The notes below the pieces were generated by a model. That model saw only the letters and a program-made list of their open reading frames with translations, did not search any database and was not told the DNA's origin. Positions 55,275-64,000 of a DNA stretch of 64,000 nt are shown here, piece by piece (the stretch's first letter is position 1; the number at the start of each line of letters is the position of its first letter). The translations under genes were made by a program, and so were the position numbers. Source of the stretch: CAVQFB01 sp963711675 (GTDB taxonomy: Bacteria > Acidobacteriota > Terriglobia > Terriglobales > Acidobacteriaceae); the NCBI GenBank assembly GCA_963711675.1, contig CAVQFB010000011.1:372001-436000 (forward strand), written 5' to 3'.

Positions 55275-57230
55275 TCATACCAGCCAAGCCAACCATTGCG
55301 CCGCAAACTGCGTGAATATCATCCAGTAATGAGTCAGCTTGTGCCTTGCCGCTTCTGACCCGTTTTCCGTATGGCTGTTGTTGAACAGATCTTTATCCAG
55401 CCCAACCTGGTGGTCAGGGTCGAGTTCGGCTGAGATGATCTTGGCTCTTTTCTCGTAGGCAAACCGAGTCCAGCGGTCGCGTCCGTCCCAATGCTCGCGG
55501 ACAGTCTCACCGTTGTCGAACGTCACAGCGACATCGACCGGAAAAATGAAGTCGCCCTTGCGGTGAACCAGCACCATGGTGCGATAAAGGGTCTCTCCCT
55601 TCTTCTCCGGTGCTGGCTTCTTCTGGTACCAATCAATCCGATCGGACGACGCGCGCAGAATTTCGTAGTCCAAGACCTGGGTGCCATACACCGCCTGATC
55701 AAAGTACCAGCGGAGGTTTTGCCCGGACACTTCCTCCACCGTCTTCAGGAAATCTTCCTTCGTGGGATGCGTGAAACGGTAGCGCATGAAATACGTGCGA
55801 ATGGCACGGCGCAACGTGTCCTCTCCGACGATCTTTTCCAGTGCGAACAACACCGTGGCGGTTTTCCCGTAGGTGATGTCCCCATAACTCGCGCTGTTCA
55901 TGTACTGGTAGGCAAACCGCGCCATGGGATCTTTATCGGCAGAGCCCAGATAACTGTCTCGCTGCAAACCCGCGTCACCCGCCGTCAGCCCCCACAGGTT
56001 GAGCGCGGAAGTATCTTTGCCAAAGATGTCATCCAAAATCTTGCACTCTGTGTAGCTGTTGATGCCTTCGTCCAGCCAGGCATCCTCGAATTCATTGGTG
56101 GCGACCATGCCGTACCAGTACTGGTGGCCGAACTCGTGTTCCACGACTAATGCCACAAACCGCAGACCCTCCGGCATCCACCAGGTGGTGTCACCAGTGA
56201 TCAGCGTGGGGTACTCCATGCCCCCGGCCCGCAGTCCACCGTGCGGAGGATCGACGACGGTGATCTGCTTATAGGGATATGGGCCGTACCATTGATCGAA
56301 GTGCTTCATGGTGTCCCGCAGAACGCGCATGTGCAGTTCAGCCTGGTCCATATGGCCCGGCTGCATGAGGAGCCTCATCCTCACCGTGCCGGCGCTGCCA
56401 TGGAAGTCCTCGGTGACCACGTGGTACTCAGGTTCAGCGGTCCAGGCGAAATCGTGAATGTCCTCGCCATGGAAGCTTACGGTCTTCGTTCCGTCCGGAT
56501 TATCGTTGCTGGAAACTTCGACGCCGCTGGAGCCGACCACTTCGTTCTGTGGCAGCGTTAGCCTGACATCAAAGGTGCCGAAGTCAGCAAAGAATTCCGT
56601 CGTCGAGTGGAACTGGTGGCAATTCCACGCGCCTTGCCACCAAACACCCACCTTGGGGAACCATTGCGCTCCCATAATGAAGTCGCGTTTGAAACCGGTG
56701 CGGGCAAAGACCTCGCCAAACTGATCATGAAAGGTGATCTTGAACTGCACGCTCTCCCCGGGCGCAATCGGGCGAGGTAGCGTCACCTGAAATACTGTGC
56801 GATCGTCGGGATTGCCATCATCGGGAGAGACGAAATGGATCTTCGAGGTCAGGTCTCCCATCCCCACCACTTCCAGCGACTTCACCTCCGCTGACGCCCG
56901 GTATTTGTCTTTCCACTCAAAGGCGGGACGGTCCCGCCGCACCTCGCGAATGAAGGTGGCAGTTGGCTGGAATGCGTTCAGATACAGATGGAAAGGAAAG
57001 GTGTCCTGCGGCTGTCCGGTCAGGTTGTGGTAGGTCAGGATCTCAGTCGCGTCGAGCGTATGTTTTTGCGCATCGAAGCGAGCGTCGATCTGGTAGGCGA
57101 CCACGCGTTGCGACAGCGGTTCCGTGGCACCGTTGGCCATGGCCGCTCCGGGCGCGACTTGAGCCGTGGATACAGACTGGCAAAACGACGTCACCCCGAG
57201 CACGAACAACCAGATCAAGCGACGATCCAT
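55275..57230 (-). CDS. M1 family zinc metallopeptidase
   Basis: 651 residues with a signal peptide (LIWLFVLGVTSFCQSVSTAQ). The zinc site HEFGH near residue 362 with the third ligand Glu in FEDAWLDEGINSY is intact, and the exopeptidase motif reads GGMEYP. Upstream is the beta-rich M1 N-terminal domain (FPFHLYLNAFQPTATFIREV). It should release N-terminal residues from peptides outside the cytoplasm. It is shorter than PepN, lacking the large C-terminal helical domain. Confidence 0.93.
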   Translation of the reverse strand: MDRRLIWLFVLGVTSFCQSVSTAQVAPGAAMANGATEPLSQRVVAYQIDARFDAQKHTLDATEILTYHNLTGQPQDTFPFHLYLNAFQPTATFIREVRRDRPAFEWKDKYRASAEVKSLEVVGMGDLTSKIHFVSPDDGNPDDRTVFQVTLPRPIAPGESVQFKITFHDQFGEVFARTGFKRDFIMGAQWFPKVGVWWQGAWNCHQFHSTTEFFADFGTFDVRLTLPQNEVVGSSGVEVSSNDNPDGTKTVSFHGEDIHDFAWTAEPEYHVVTEDFHGSAGTVRMRLLMQPGHMDQAELHMRVLRDTMKHFDQWYGPYPYKQITVVDPPHGGLRAGGMEYPTLITGDTTWWMPEGLRFVALVVEHEFGHQYWYGMVATNEFEDAWLDEGINSYTECKILDDIFGKDTSALNLWGLTAGDAGLQRDSYLGSADKDPMARFAYQYMNSASYGDITYGKTATVLFALEKIVGEDTLRRAIRTYFMRYRFTHPTKEDFLKTVEEVSGQNLRWYFDQAVYGTQVLDYEILRASSDRIDWYQKKPAPEKKGETLYRTMVLVHRKGDFIFPVDVAVTFDNGETVREHWDGRDRWTRFAYEKRAKIISAELDPDHQVGLDKDLFNNSHTENGSEAARHKLTHYWMIFTQFAAQWLAWLV

Positions 57231-57296
57231 GCGTCTCCTGAGAACCTTCTTAAGTCGCTTCTTCTAGGACTGCGCAGATTACACTGCCGGGGCTCA

Positions 57297-57767
57297 TCAT
57301 TCAATCAAACCCTGGCGCACGCAATGGATGAAGTCGGTGTAAGCGGGAGTGCAGCCAGCGGCACGCACGTCGCCGGCTATTTGTCCGCGATGATAGGCCG
57401 AGTGCATGACCACATGCATCAGAATGTCGCCCACTTTGCTGCTCCATGGCTCACCTTTACTGTTCCTGTAGCTGACCAGCTCATCCAGACGCTCAGGGCT
57501 CATAACCGCAATATACCCGGCCCAGCGCCGTGCCATTCGTTCCACCTCGAGTTCGCATTGCTCAATTGAAAACTTGGGCCAGACCGGGAGGGTCTGTTCT
57601 TGCTGGAGCAGGCGCTCCAGCCAAAGCCGCTCGGCCGACAGGATGTGAGCCATGCGATCGAGAAAACCGGCCGACGGTTGGGCACAATTCCGAATCGACG
57701 CCAGGACCTCGCGATTGGCCCACCCATCGTATGCGAACAGGCGGCGGAATTCATGCACTTGCTCCAA
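57297..57767 (-). CDS. DinB family protein
   Basis: 156 residues with the DinB/YfiT four-helix arrangement and three metal-binding His candidates: RMAHILSAERLWLERLL, then HVVMHSAYHRGQI with two His. The usual role is a bacillithiol/mycothiol-type or divalent-metal-dependent thiol transferase; the actual substrate is unknown. It is divergent from the TPR gene at 57888. Confidence 0.85.
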   Translation of the reverse strand: MEQVHEFRRLFAYDGWANREVLASIRNCAQPSAGFLDRMAHILSAERLWLERLLQQEQTLPVWPKFSIEQCELEVERMARRWAGYIAVMSPERLDELVSYRNSKGEPWSSKVGDILMHVVMHSAYHRGQIAGDVRAAGCTPAYTDFIHCVRQGLIE

Positions 57768-57887
57768 TGCAACTCCCTCCGTTGTGCCCGAGATTGTTCC
57801 CTATGTCGCGCCCACAACGTCAAGGATACCGTCGTCACGTAAATTGCGCACCCTGCCTGAAAACATTACGATGATCAGAGACGCCTG

Positions 57888-59009
57888 ATGCAACCTGCTG
57901 CCCGCGCTAGTTCGTTTTTCGATCGGCCACTGCGCACTCGAGGAGCAGATGTTTACCCATGGCGGCTGACCCGTTCCGGCTTTATCCCGTGGACTCTCTT
58001 AGTTTTGGCTTCAATGCTTGTCGTCTCGGCCGCCGCTCAATCCACTTCTTCCCAGTTGCAAGTCCTGCTTCAGAAAGGTCAGGCCGCTCTAGACGCGGGC
58101 GATTTTCCCGGCGCCGTTGCAGTTTTCGAACAGGCCCGGCAACTCGCTCCCCACAGCCTCGAAGTGGAAAAAGGACTGATCCTGAGCTATTTGCAGGCAG
58201 GCCAGATTAACGCAGCAATTACTGCTGGTCGTACCGCCGTCCAACAATGGCCACAAGATGCCAGGATCCATCACCTGCTCGGCCTGGCGTATTTCAAGTC
58301 CGGACAGAACGCACCCGCGACCGAGGAATTGCAGCAGGCCGCGAAAATCGACGGGCGCAGCTTCGACATCCATTTCGATCTCGCGCTGGCCTTACTGAAC
58401 GCCAACCAGTACGCCCCTGCAGCCGACGAACTGGAAAAAGCCATTAAGCTCGACAGCTCTAATGCCCTCGCTCATCTTCTATTAGGACGTGCCTATCAGA
58501 ATTCGAACCGGACCCTGCAGGCGATTGAACAGTTCCGCACCGCCTTGCGCCTCGATCCCAACCTCCGGCTCGGCTACTATCATCTCGGCTACGCCTACGG
58601 CAGTCTTGGGCAGAATCAAGAGGCGATTGAGGAATATCAAAAGGAAATTGCGCGTTCCCCTGACAATCCTGAGGTCCTTTATCAACTCGGGCACTGTCTG
58701 GTGGAAACCGGAGAGTGGAAGACCGCGACCGTCCACCTTCGCCGGGCTACCCAGCTAAACCCCACGAATGGCGACTCATTCTACGATCTGGGCAAGGCCC
58801 TGTTCTCGCAGGGGGATGCGCAGGCAGCGATTGCTCCACTTCGCAGAGCGATCGAACTCAACCCCACTGACCCCAGTCCTCACTACCAGTTGGCACGCGC
58901 CCTGCAAAAGCTCGGCGACGCCAGCGCACAGGACGAGTGGCACCGGTTTGCGGAATTGAAAAAGTCTCAGCCACAGACAGGGGGGATGGCTACCGGCCGC
59001 GTCCATTGA
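57888..59009 (+). CDS. Exported tetratricopeptide repeat protein paired with CRTAC1
   Basis: 373 residues. A basic N-terminus and a hydrophobic segment (SGFIPWTLLVLASMLVVSAA) form a signal or anchor, followed by about eight TPR units (LLQKGQAALDAGDFPGAVAV, LLGLAYFKSGQNAPATEELQ, HLGYAYGSLGQNQEAIEEYQ, LGKALFSQGDAQAAIAPLRR). It overlaps the next gene by one base (TGATG). TPR and CRTAC1 genes are often adjacent in Acidobacteriota; their joint function is not known to me. Confidence 0.88.
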   Translation: MQPAARASSFFDRPLRTRGADVYPWRLTRSGFIPWTLLVLASMLVVSAAAQSTSSQLQVLLQKGQAALDAGDFPGAVAVFEQARQLAPHSLEVEKGLILSYLQAGQINAAITAGRTAVQQWPQDARIHHLLGLAYFKSGQNAPATEELQQAAKIDGRSFDIHFDLALALLNANQYAPAADELEKAIKLDSSNALAHLLLGRAYQNSNRTLQAIEQFRTALRLDPNLRLGYYHLGYAYGSLGQNQEAIEEYQKEIARSPDNPEVLYQLGHCLVETGEWKTATVHLRRATQLNPTNGDSFYDLGKALFSQGDAQAAIAPLRRAIELNPTDPSPHYQLARALQKLGDASAQDEWHRFAELKKSQPQTGGMATGRVH

Positions 59010-60817
59010 TGAAGGAAACTCGAACTCTCATTCAGATCTTCCGTGTATTCCTCCTTCTTCTTATTGTTACTGTCGGGCCGCTCTGCGACCTCGCGTCAAC
59101 CCAGACTACGCCCCAGCCGCGGTCGCCCGCCCACTCCAAGGCTTCGCCGAGGGCTGCCGCGTCCACTGCAGCCGCAAAATTTGTCGACGTCACCCGTGCT
59201 TCGGGCATCGACTTCCACCTCACCTGCGGGACGCTCGACAAGCGCTACATCATGGACTCGATGTGCGGCGGAATCGCCGTCTTCGACTATGACAATGACG
59301 GCTGGATGGATATCTATTTCGTCAATGGTTCGACGCTGCCGGACCTGAAGTCAGGCAAGTGCCATCCGGGAAAGCTGTATCACAACAATCATGACGGCAC
59401 GTTCACCGACGTGACCGCCAAGTCCGGGCTTACGCATTGCGGCTGGGGCTTCGGCGTCGCGGTGGGCGACTACGACAACGACGGCTGGGAGGACCTCTAC
59501 ATTACCTATCTCGACGGGGCCGTCCTTTACCACAATAATCACGATGGCACGTTCACCGATGTGACTGCCAAGGCGGGCGTAGGCAATCCGGGCCGATGGG
59601 GAACAAGCACAGCCTTTGGCGACTATGACAATGACGGCAACCTCGATCTCTACGTCGCCAACTACGTCGACCTTGACCTGAACCACCTGCCCCAGTTTGG
59701 TGACGGTCCGTTCTGCACTTATCGTGGGATTGCTGTTTCCTGCGGTCCGCGCGGACTCGCCGGCTCGCGCGACCGCCTGTACCACAACAATGGCGACGGA
59801 ACGTTTACCGACGTCACCGAAAAGCTGAACATCGACCCCGGCGTCTACTATGGCCTTGGGGTGCTCTGGCTCGACTACGACAAGGACGGCTGCCTCGACC
59901 TCTACGTCGCCAACGATTCCTCTCCCAGCCTGCTTTACCACAACAACTGCAAGGGCGGATTCACCGAGGTTGGCGCTGAAGCCGGCGTTGCCTACAGCTC
60001 GGATGGCCGCGAGCAGGCTGGGATGGGGATCGATTCCGCCGACTATGACAACGACGGCTGGCCGGACATCGCCAAGGCAAATTTCTCCGACGACACCAAC
60101 AATCTCTTCCACAACGATAAGAACGGCGAATTCACTGATCTGGCAGGTCCCGCGGATTTCGGTCCTATCAGTATTCCCTTCCTCGGTTTCGGCACCAAGT
60201 TCTTCGACTTCGATAACGACGGCTGGAAGGACGTCTTCATCGGCAATGGCCACGTCAATCCTCAGGTCGACCAGCATTCCTTCGGCGTGACCTACGCTGA
60301 ACGTCCCCTGCTTTTTCATAATCTGAGAAACGGCAAGTTTGAGGAGATCGGCCTGCGCAGTGGCGAAGCTCTTACCAAACGCTACGTGGCCAGGGGAGTG
60401 GCGGTTGCCGACTTCCTGAATCAGGGTAGCCAGGACATTCTGATGAGCGTGCTGGATGGCTCACCCGTCCTGCTTCGCAACCAGACACAAGGCACGGGAC
60501 ACTGGCTGCGCATCAAGACGGTCGGGACGACATCCAACCGCGATGGCTTCGGCGCCAGAGTCGAGGTCAAGGCGGGAGGACTGACACAGTCGGATGAGGT
60601 GCGCGCCAACAGCAGCTTCGAGTCGGCCAGTGATCCTCGCCTGCATTTCGGGCTCGGGTCGGCCACGCACGTGGACTCCATCACGGTGCGCTGGCCCTCG
60701 GGGAAAATCGATTCGATCGGCGTCGAGGCCGCCGACCAGGAACTGGTCGTCAAGGAAGGAGCAGGGGTGGTCGAGCGCCATCCATCCAGTCGGCCTCCAG
60801 GCGCTCACCCGGCCTAA
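59009..60817 (+). CDS. CRTAC1 family protein (FG-GAP/VCBS repeats with ASPIC/UnbV domain)
   Basis: 602 residues from the ATG at 59009 that overlaps the previous stop; this start places a signal peptide (FRVFLLLLIVTVGPLCDLA) at the front. At least six calcium-binding repeat loops are readable (DYDNDGWMDIYF, DYDNDGWEDLYI, DYDNDGNLDLYV, DYDKDGCLDLYV, DYDNDGWPDIAK, DFDNDGWKDVFI), forming a beta-propeller. The C-terminal ASPIC/UnbV domain reads HWLRIKTVGTTSNRDGFGAR and DSITVRWPSGK. It is an extracellular or outer-membrane binding protein. Confidence 0.92.
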   Translation: MKETRTLIQIFRVFLLLLIVTVGPLCDLASTQTTPQPRSPAHSKASPRAAASTAAAKFVDVTRASGIDFHLTCGTLDKRYIMDSMCGGIAVFDYDNDGWMDIYFVNGSTLPDLKSGKCHPGKLYHNNHDGTFTDVTAKSGLTHCGWGFGVAVGDYDNDGWEDLYITYLDGAVLYHNNHDGTFTDVTAKAGVGNPGRWGTSTAFGDYDNDGNLDLYVANYVDLDLNHLPQFGDGPFCTYRGIAVSCGPRGLAGSRDRLYHNNGDGTFTDVTEKLNIDPGVYYGLGVLWLDYDKDGCLDLYVANDSSPSLLYHNNCKGGFTEVGAEAGVAYSSDGREQAGMGIDSADYDNDGWPDIAKANFSDDTNNLFHNDKNGEFTDLAGPADFGPISIPFLGFGTKFFDFDNDGWKDVFIGNGHVNPQVDQHSFGVTYAERPLLFHNLRNGKFEEIGLRSGEALTKRYVARGVAVADFLNQGSQDILMSVLDGSPVLLRNQTQGTGHWLRIKTVGTTSNRDGFGARVEVKAGGLTQSDEVRANSSFESASDPRLHFGLGSATHVDSITVRWPSGKIDSIGVEAADQELVVKEGAGVVERHPSSRPPGAHPA

Positions 60818-61272
60818 ACCTTCTCACCGTCGAAGCGTTGACCCTCGTATGTCGGTCATTGAATTTTTCCATGCTTCCAATCACATAACAGCGTGGAACA
60901 CGGCTCAAATCTTCCAAATTCTGGAGCTGCTGTCTGTCACCGTATTCTGTTCCCCATAGAAAACCGATGAGTCACGCTGGTAACTTGTTGAGCCCCTTGT
61001 TTTGAGTGTTTTGGCCAATGAAATGCCAAACGATACTGCAGACAAATACCGATCCCAACCGCGGGTTCGCGGTTGGTCAATGATCGGTAGGGGAATTCTG
61101 GGGCGTGGGTCCAAAAAATCAGCAAGATAGCTTGACAACCGGGGACGTAACGCTCAGAATGCTGCGCACTTCAGAGTGGTTGGTAAGTGGTAAGCACATA
61201 GCTTGTGAGTGGCGTGTCGGGTCTCGATTTCGCTTGCACACATTTTCCCAAAGTCTCTGAGGGGGTAGGTTA
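60818..61272. other. Long leader region before the TonB-dependent receptor
   Basis: 455 bases with no gene. The half near 60860-61060 is AT-rich and featureless. The promoter at 61132-61160 lies here, leaving an untranslated leader of about 105 bases before the ATG at 61273. GGGGGTAGG is the ribosome site. Confidence 0.5.
61132..61160 (+). promoter_or_regulatory. Sigma-70-type promoter of the TonB-dependent receptor
   Basis: TTGACA (perfect -35) at 61132-61137 and CAGAAT at 61155-61160 are separated by 17 bases. It is the strongest promoter seen in the window. Confidence 0.65.
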
Positions 61273-64000
61273 ATGAAAAAGCTGCAGTTCTGCCTTGTGC
61301 TGTTATCCGTGCTGGTTTTGGCGCTGGGAGCCCTAGCCCAAGTGCAAAACGGCCAGTTTACTGGTGTAGTCACTGACCCGTCTGGCGCGGCTATTGCCAA
61401 CGCCAAGGTCACCGTAACCAACCCGAGCACCAACTTCAGCGTCACGACGACGACCAACCAGAGTGGCTCGTACTCGGCCAAGGAATTGCCGATTGGTACG
61501 TACAAGGTCACCGTCGAAGCTCCCGGCTTTAAGACCACGAGCAACGCGGGATTGACGGTTAACGCCGGCACGATCGAGCACGTCGACTTCAAGCTGACGC
61601 TGGGCGAGACCAAGGAAGTAGTTGAGGTCTCCGGCGAAGCTGCTGCCGTCAATACGGAAGATTCCAAGCTCGCCACGACAGTTACCTCCACTCAGATCAG
61701 CAACCTCCCGCTGAACGGCCGCAACGTTTACGACTTGATGCAGATGTCGCGCCGGCGCGGTTAACGTCAACGGCGTGGACTTTGAGAACGGTCACGGCAC
61801 AGTGGTCAACGGTGTCCGCGAGAACTTCAACGGTTTCATGGTTAACGGTATCAATAACAAAGGACTGAGCGGCGGCAACGTCACGACGCCGATCGAAGAT
61901 ACCGTGCAGGAGTTCCAGCAGCTGACGCTGAACAACTCCGCCCAGTACGGCAGCAGCGCTGGCTCCATCAACAACCTGGTCACCAAGTCCGGCACCAACG
62001 CCTTCCACGGCAGCGGCTGGTACTACGGGCGTAACGACAAGCTCGATGCCAACCAGTTTTTTCTGAACCAGGCACCCGATCCGCGCAAGGATCCGAATGG
62101 AACCCTGTGCGCTGCAGGCAATACCGCAGATTGCTACCATCCTGCACTGCGCTTCAGCCAATACGGTGGAACGCTCGGCGGTCCGATCATCAAGGATAAG
62201 CTGTTCTTCTTCGGCGCCATCCAGAACGACCACTTCATCAGTGCCGCAGACCCCATTCCGGTCGTGGAAGAAGACCCCGCCTTCCGGGCCATGGTCGCCC
62301 AGTCCTTCCCGAACTCAGTGTCCACGTTGCTCTATTCGAAGTACGCCCCGCAGATTCCCGGAACGCCTATCGCAGGCTCGACCGTGTCGGCGTACGTCAA
62401 CAGTGGTAACTCAAGTAGCGGTTTGGGAAGCTTTAACCAGTTCCTGTGCCCTTCGAACCCGGACTACGCTGGGGATCCGCTCGGAACTACCCATGTCCCG
62501 CTGTTGTTTGCTCAGCTTTTTGGGTATAACCCGGCAACAGATGCTGCTGGTTGCGCGAATCCGCTTACGACTACCGCATTTAACACTCCTGCACTGCTGG
62601 CCCATCGGAACGTGCAAATGTTTGACCAGGGCGTGGCGGTCTTTAACACCCAGACCCAGACTCTTGGCAACCTCTTCAATGGAAGAGAGTGGACCGGTCG
62701 CCTCGATTACACTCCCAACGCTGCCAACCGGTTCTCTGCGAACTACGGTTGGTTCCGGTCTACCGACGCCAACGGACCTTTGAAGCCACAGGGCGTACGC
62801 GGCTTCCTGAATCCGTCACGAAATCTTTTCCCCAACGGGCAGGTTAGCTGGGTCCACACCTTCAGCCCAACCGTCCTGAACGAGCTGCGCGCCGGTTACA
62901 CCCAGAACAACACCTTCATCGGAGCCATCAATCCTGGCATTCCCCAAGTCGGCTTCGATGATGGCAGCCTCGGATTCGGCTCCTACGCCGGTTACCCGCA
63001 GTTCTTCAAGGAGAACATCTACCAGTATTCCGACATGGTTTCGTTGAGCCACGGCAACCACAGCATCAAGATCGGCGGCGATATTCGCCGCAACATCGAG
63101 AACAGCGAGTTCAACGTCGCTCGCCCTTCGTATTATTTCAATGACGCCTTGTTCTTCGCCATCGATCAGCCTTACACCATGACCGGCGGCGTCGATCCCG
63201 GAATCTGTGCGCCCCCGTGCAAGTCGTTCAATCAGACACCGGTGGCCAGCCTGCACAGCAACGTGCGGCACTGGCGCAACATCGAGGCCGGTCTCTATTT
63301 CCAGGATGATTGGAAGGTCACCCGACGCTTGACGTTGAACCTCGGTCTCCGTTGGGACAAGTATCAACGTCACAACGAAGAGAACAACCTCGCAACCACC
63401 TTCATCAAGGGACCCGGCACGAACGTGATCGACAACATTTCGACCGGTGCTGGCTGGCTCCTGGCGTCTAACGCTCCCTCTGGCGCTCCCGGGTGCAACA
63501 CTGCCAGTGAGATCGCTCTGGCTCAGCTCGCAGGCGTATGCGGGCCGGGCGGTTTCGCACCTGCATCGAGTTTGGGACGTGGACGCAACAAGGATTTCGG
63601 TCCACGGCTCGGCTTCGCCTGGGACGTGTTCGGAGACGGCAAGACTTCACTGCGTGGCGGGTTCGGCATCTCCTACGAGGGCACGCTCTACAACCCGCTC
63701 TCGAACTCCCGCTGGAACCTCCCCTATTACTCGTTCAACGCTGCCACCAACTTCCTGGGTGGAGACGTAGGTACGGTCATCTACGGGCCAAGCACGAATG
63801 GACCTTCACAGTGCCCCAATTGCCCGGTTACGCCGACCTTCCTGGGTCCGCCGCAGAACGTAGGCCAGGGCGTCGGCGCCCAAGCTAATGGAAACATCAT
63901 TGGATGGCAGGGCCAGTCCTACACCGTCAATGGAACCGTGGTTCCAGGTAACGCCAACCTTGCCACTTTGACGGGCATCATCTTCAAGGAAGGCGTCAAC
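61273..64000 (+). CDS. Oar-like TonB-dependent receptor with carboxypeptidase-regulatory-like N-terminal domain; one frameshift, 3' truncated
   Basis: A signal peptide (LQFCLVLLSVLVLALGALAQ) is followed by a Cna-B/carboxypeptidase-regulatory-like beta domain (GQFTGVVTDPSGAAIANAKV, SGSYSAKELPIGTYKVTVEA) and the plug start (ISNLPLNGRNVYDLMQM). A one-base shift near 61750 separates this from the rest, which stays open to the window end: AVNVNGVDFENGHGTVVNGV, a plug domain (PIEDTVQEFQQLTLNNSAQY), then beta-barrel strands (FGPRLGFAWDVFGDGKTSLR). Such receptors import or bind large substrates, often polysaccharides or peptides, using TonB. The single indel is probably a sequence error. Confidence 0.88.

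Overview
The window reads as chromosome of a soil-type Acidobacteriota, probably class Terriglobia (Koribacter-like). The basis is family content rather than a marker gene: a large Oar-like TonB-dependent receptor with an N-terminal carboxypeptidase-regulatory-like domain, a CRTAC1/ASPIC-UnbV protein behind a TPR protein, a PASTA-less Ser/Thr kinase with a WD40-like propeller, a winged-helix/TPR regulator with the 'DTIVLADFxNTTGDPVFD' module, a GMC oxidoreductase with gluconate 2-dehydrogenase subunit 3 and twin-arginine TIM-barrel isomerases, and characteristic GC-rich intergenic repeats. No phage, insertion sequence, CRISPR array or rRNA was seen.

Layout. 1-1674: end of an M24 peptidase and a SAM methyltransferase. 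1708-3867: a secreted unknown and a heavily frameshifted aminotransferase. 4143-9692: a leftward operon of three exported TIM-barrel isomerase-like proteins, a GMC oxidoreductase and its subunit 3, followed by the remnant of a second subunit 3; it looks like a periplasmic sugar-oxidation system. 9861-12107: OsmC, two small Cys-rich proteins and a ferritin-like protein. 12215-19337: a DUF2306 membrane protein, frameshifted cytochrome c and winged-helix/TPR genes, and a TonB-like protein. 19364-23091: a TPR protein with a class III cyclase-homology protein. 23306-28817: M28 peptidase, the TlpA-MutY-NTF2 operon, RlpA and HIT. 28845-36681: signalling (RG-rich receiver protein, EAL-HDOD, PAS-GGDEF with MotA/MotB stator, Ser/Thr kinase). 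36866-41321: RNA-related genes (S21, tRNA-Val, pseudo-receiver, RRM protein, DEAD-box helicase) broken by a repeat-rich stretch. 41741-43705: ECF sigma factor, zinc anti-sigma and DUF3106 protein. 43884-49656: PutA, UBP zinc finger, TrxB and a SpoIIE-type phosphatase. 49918-60817: hybrid histidine kinase, kelch protein, M1 peptidase, DinB, and TPR plus CRTAC1. 61273-64000: the TonB-dependent receptor, cut by the window end.

A striking overall feature is the number of otherwise well-conserved genes split by single-base indels (at least ten loci). Because residues on both sides of each break remain family-like, and at least one break sits in a G6 run and another at a shortened T run, sequencing or assembly error is at least as likely as gene decay. 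I annotate one-indel genes as CDS spanning the break and multiply broken ones as pseudogenes. All calls come from reading the sequence; no database search was run.
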